From the NCBI GenBank assembly GCA_030638935.1, contig DAOWDR010000527.1:1-5060 (forward strand): a stretch of 5,060 nt of DNA, written 5' to 3'. The notes beneath the pieces are model-generated. The model worked only from the letters and a program-made list of their open reading frames with translations, was not told the DNA's origin and did not search any database. The translations under genes were made by a program, and so were the position numbers. Below are positions 4,781 through 5,060 of this stretch, in pieces; the first letter of the stretch is position 1; each line of letters opens with the position of its first letter. The DNA comes from Desulfobacteraceae bacterium (GTDB lineage Bacteria; Desulfobacterota; Desulfobacteria; Desulfobacterales; Desulfobacteraceae).

Positions 4781-5060
4781 CTATTTTTTAGGTTCCATGG
4801 CTGCCTGGACAAATTCCAGGGTGGCTTTGACATCCTTGCTCAAAAGGGTCTGGGACAAGGTTTCCTGCCAGTTTTCTTCCCTAAGCGCTTTTTTAATCTG
4901 CCCCACCCTGTCGGCTTTTAGTGAATGTTTAATCTGGATAAAGGGTCTGTTTGGTGTATCAATCCACAGGGAAATAATTTCTTTTGCCCGGGGGATAAGA
5001 TCTTCTTCTTCAACCACCTCATCCACGATCTCCATTTCCCTGGCCTTTGTTACATCCTTC
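4781..5060 (-). CDS. Crotonase-family (enoyl-CoA hydratase/isomerase-like) protein, C-terminal 92 residues
   Basis: The minus-strand frame is open from the right window edge to TAG at 4783-4781, so the N-terminal part with the oxyanion-hole residues is outside. The visible part begins KDVTKAREMEIVDEVVEEED, matching the A.EMGLVDEVV motif that follows the catalytic core in crotonases. It continues with an amphipathic C-terminal helical region (IPRAKEIISLWIDTPNRPFI, QIKHSLKADRVGQIKKALRE) and ends MEPKK, as the trimerisation domain does. The position usually occupied by Gly in EMG(L/I)V is Glu here. Crotonases handle acyl-CoA thioesters (hydration, isomerisation, decarboxylation or ring cleavage); which reaction applies cannot be told without the N-terminus. 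The internal ATG at 5035 is not the start, because the homologous sequence continues upstream. It converges on the GntR gene and is probably not in the same transcription unit. Confidence 0.82.
   Translation of the reverse strand, partial: KDVTKAREMEIVDEVVEEEDLIPRAKEIISLWIDTPNRPFIQIKHSLKADRVGQIKKALREENWQETLSQTLLSKDVKATLEFVQAAMEPKK

Overview
The window looks like part of a bacterial chromosome, moderately AT-rich in the gaps between genes. The mix of an HDOD protein, a pentapeptide/potassium-channel protein, a short VOC protein, a PuuB-like flavoprotein, an FCD-type GntR regulator and a crotonase would suit a Desulfobacterales-like member of the Desulfobacterota. That placement is an impression from gene style and codon use; no marker gene is present.

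Left part (1-1577, minus strand): two genes run leftward and are probably co-transcribed. The first is a 357-residue protein with a pentapeptide-repeat beta-helix followed by a two-helix potassium-channel module with a TLGYGD filter. It starts at TTG. Seventeen bases after its stop begins an HDOD-domain gene that leaves the window at base 1. HDOD genes run unbroken to the edge and only the first 162 residues of this one are visible.

Middle (1578-2530): a divergent promoter region, then a complete small VOC/glyoxalase I-like gene on the plus strand with all four expected metal ligands. After it comes a 309-base convergent gap. This gap holds no convincing intact gene, but one plus-strand frame reads like a protein C-terminus interrupted by a TAA and may be a gene remnant.

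Right part (2531-5060): a complete FAD-dependent amine/amino-acid oxidase of the DAO/PuuB type on the minus strand diverges from a GntR regulator with an FCD domain on the plus strand. The 242 bases between them carry a cluster of GTATAC-type palindromes and inverted repeats. One perfect palindrome (TGGTATACCA) lies on the -10 of the best oxidase promoter. The simplest reading is that the regulator controls both its own gene and the oxidase. Past the regulator, a 12-bp-stem hairpin separates it from the convergent C-terminal part of a crotonase-family gene that enters from the right edge.

No RNA gene, insertion sequence, CRISPR array or phage feature is visible. The most interesting items are the operator cluster, the degenerate FCD metal site of the regulator, the channel-HDOD gene pair and the possible remnant in the convergent gap. 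None amounts to clear evidence of a wholly new system.
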